Origin: Sulfurimonas sp.
Lineage (GTDB): Bacteria > Campylobacterota > Campylobacteria > Campylobacterales > Sulfurimonadaceae
DNA length: 53,956 bases
Direction: 5' to 3'
Assembly (NCBI RefSeq): GCF_028714975.1
Contig: NZ_JAQTLH010000005.1
Span: 1 to 53,956 of the forward strand
The notes beneath the pieces are model-generated. The model was not told the DNA's origin and searched no databases. It saw only the letters and a list, made by a program, of their open reading frames with translations. Numbering within the stretch: the first letter of the stretch is position 1; each line of letters opens with the position of its first letter. Both the position numbers and the translations under genes were made by a program. Below are positions 53,350-53,956 of the stretch, piece by piece.

Positions 53350-53377
53350 ATATCTCTATAAATAAATATAGAGATAT
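53350..53377. promoter_or_regulatory. Palindrome between the HTH gene and the next gene
   Basis: ATATCTCTATA (53350-53360) and TATAGAGATAT (53367-53377) are perfect 11-bp inverted arms with an AATAAA centre, and TATG/CATA extend the symmetry outward. No T-run follows, so an operator for the small HTH protein or an RNA hairpin is more likely than a terminator. Confidence 0.55.
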
Positions 53378-53413
53378 GAGCATAGCTCAAATAAAAAAAA
53401 ATGGAGTTACAAA

Positions 53414-53815
53414 ATGGGTAAAGTAGAAAACGATGTGGACTTCGACGCAAAGCCGTTGACAATTGCAGATGTGCAAGAACAAACGCGCATTTATATGGAG
53501 CGTATGACTACGAACAAGGTTCTTCTGGCGGGTTCAGTTAGAGGCAAGAGAGCAACCGAACCGAAACTAAAATACAAACGCGGTGCCGATGGTAAATATA
53601 CCGATGAAGTTGTCGTCGATGAGAACGGCGTGCCTCAATATTGGGGTTCAAAATATTATGTAGTTTTGGCATTTGAGGGTGGCGAAATTGATTTGCTTGT
53701 AGATGAAAAGTGGTATGACGCATTAAATATAGGTAATCGTGTATTGTTCGAGGGTGCAAAAGGCACTAAGTTCGGTAATGTGCAAGATATATATCATTCT
53801 TACATTATTCTTTAG
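53414..53815 (+). CDS. Unrecognised protein of the mobile region, possibly OB-fold
   Basis: 133 aa, start ATG 53414 with GGAG upstream. No signal peptide or membrane segment. The body is rich in predicted strands (KVLLAGSVRGKR, YYVVLAFEGGEIDLLVDEKW, GNRVLFEGAKGTKFGNVQDIYHSYIIL) with a basic loop between, which would suit a small OB-fold such as a phage single-stranded DNA-binding protein. That is a guess from pattern; no family is recognised. Confidence 0.6.
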   Translation: MGKVENDVDFDAKPLTIADVQEQTRIYMERMTTNKVLLAGSVRGKRATEPKLKYKRGADGKYTDEVVVDENGVPQYWGSKYYVVLAFEGGEIDLLVDEKWYDALNIGNRVLFEGAKGTKFGNVQDIYHSYIIL

Positions 53816-53824
53816 TAGTGCCGT

Positions 53825-53956
53825 ATGCGTTTTAGTAATGATTTAAAGTCGTTTATTGACGGTGATTGTTTAGTACCGTTTTATGTTCGCGATTGTCATT
53901 ACTATATAAAGCACAAAATTCAAGATGATTATTTTGAACACGAATTCAAAATATAC
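53825..53956 (+). CDS. Partial gene of the mobile region
   Basis: 44 codons starting MRFSNDLKSFIDGDCLVPFY and open at the right edge. It begins 9 bases after the previous stop, so it belongs to the same operon. Too short to classify. Confidence 0.5.
   Translation, partial: MRFSNDLKSFIDGDCLVPFYVRDCHYYIKHKIQDDYFEHEFKIY

Larger units (their letters stand above)
52135..53956 (+). mobile_element. Left part of an integrated element with an IS110-type recombinase
   Basis: From here to the window edge the genes are an IS110-family recombinase, a 44-aa HTH protein, a 133-aa unknown protein and a truncated fourth gene, all on +. They are tightly spaced and preceded by duplicated hairpins. A simple IS110 insertion sequence would carry the transposase only, so a larger element such as an integrated phage or plasmid is possible. 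The exact left boundary is not visible, and the right boundary is outside the window. Confidence 0.55.

Overview
The window is AT-rich chromosomal DNA from a Campylobacterota (epsilonproteobacterial) genome, most likely a Sulfurimonas-like free-living species. This rests on protein sequence character and on gene orders I recognise from this phylum: rpmG-trnW-secE-nusG-rplKAJL-rpoB-rpoC-rpsL-rpsG-fusA; flgB-flgC-fliE-ftsI behind a sigma-54 promoter; csd3-pgbA-glcD; and rsmG-ribA-hemB-argF. The species assignment is inference.

Layout. 1-15.6 kb is a ribosomal protein, RNA polymerase and elongation factor block, all on +, with structured leaders before rplJ and rpoB and hairpin terminators after rpoC and fusA. 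15.6-20.8 kb holds bpt, prfB, panC, ftsI and two small membrane proteins. 20.8-22.6 kb holds the flagellar rod genes, flanked by clusters of REP-like palindromes. 22.6-24.1 kb carries three tandem type IV prepilin genes. 24.1-26.6 kb has an intact toxin-antitoxin pair overlapping the start of priA, and priA itself carries an in-frame REP-like insertion. 26.6-30.1 kb is a cell-shape peptidase, a PgbA-like protein and GlcD. 30.2-30.7 kb is a decayed toxin next to an intact antitoxin. 30.8-39.6 kb contains YihY, ComEC, DnaB, IspG, a TonB-dependent receptor, an agmatine deiminase family protein and alanine racemase. 39.6-43.2 kb is a signalling pair: a CZB-type chemoreceptor and a heme-motif GGDEF/EAL protein with a run of ten G in its promoter region. 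43.2-52.0 kb is housekeeping: rsmG, ribA, hemB, argF, trpS, hpf, hemJ, der and two lipoproteins.

From about 52.1 kb to the right edge the content changes to what looks like the left end of an integrated mobile element. It has an IS110-family (DEDD) recombinase preceded by two paralogous RNA-like hairpins, then a tiny HTH protein, a palindrome, and two unrecognised genes. The second of these runs off the window.

The most unusual observations are the palindromic repeat that became PriA protein sequence, the duplicated covarying hairpins in front of the IS110-type recombinase (a bridge-RNA candidate whose second closing stem covers the recombinase ribosome binding site), the poly-G tract in the promoter of a c-di-GMP gene, and the broken ParE-like toxin with a surviving antitoxin.
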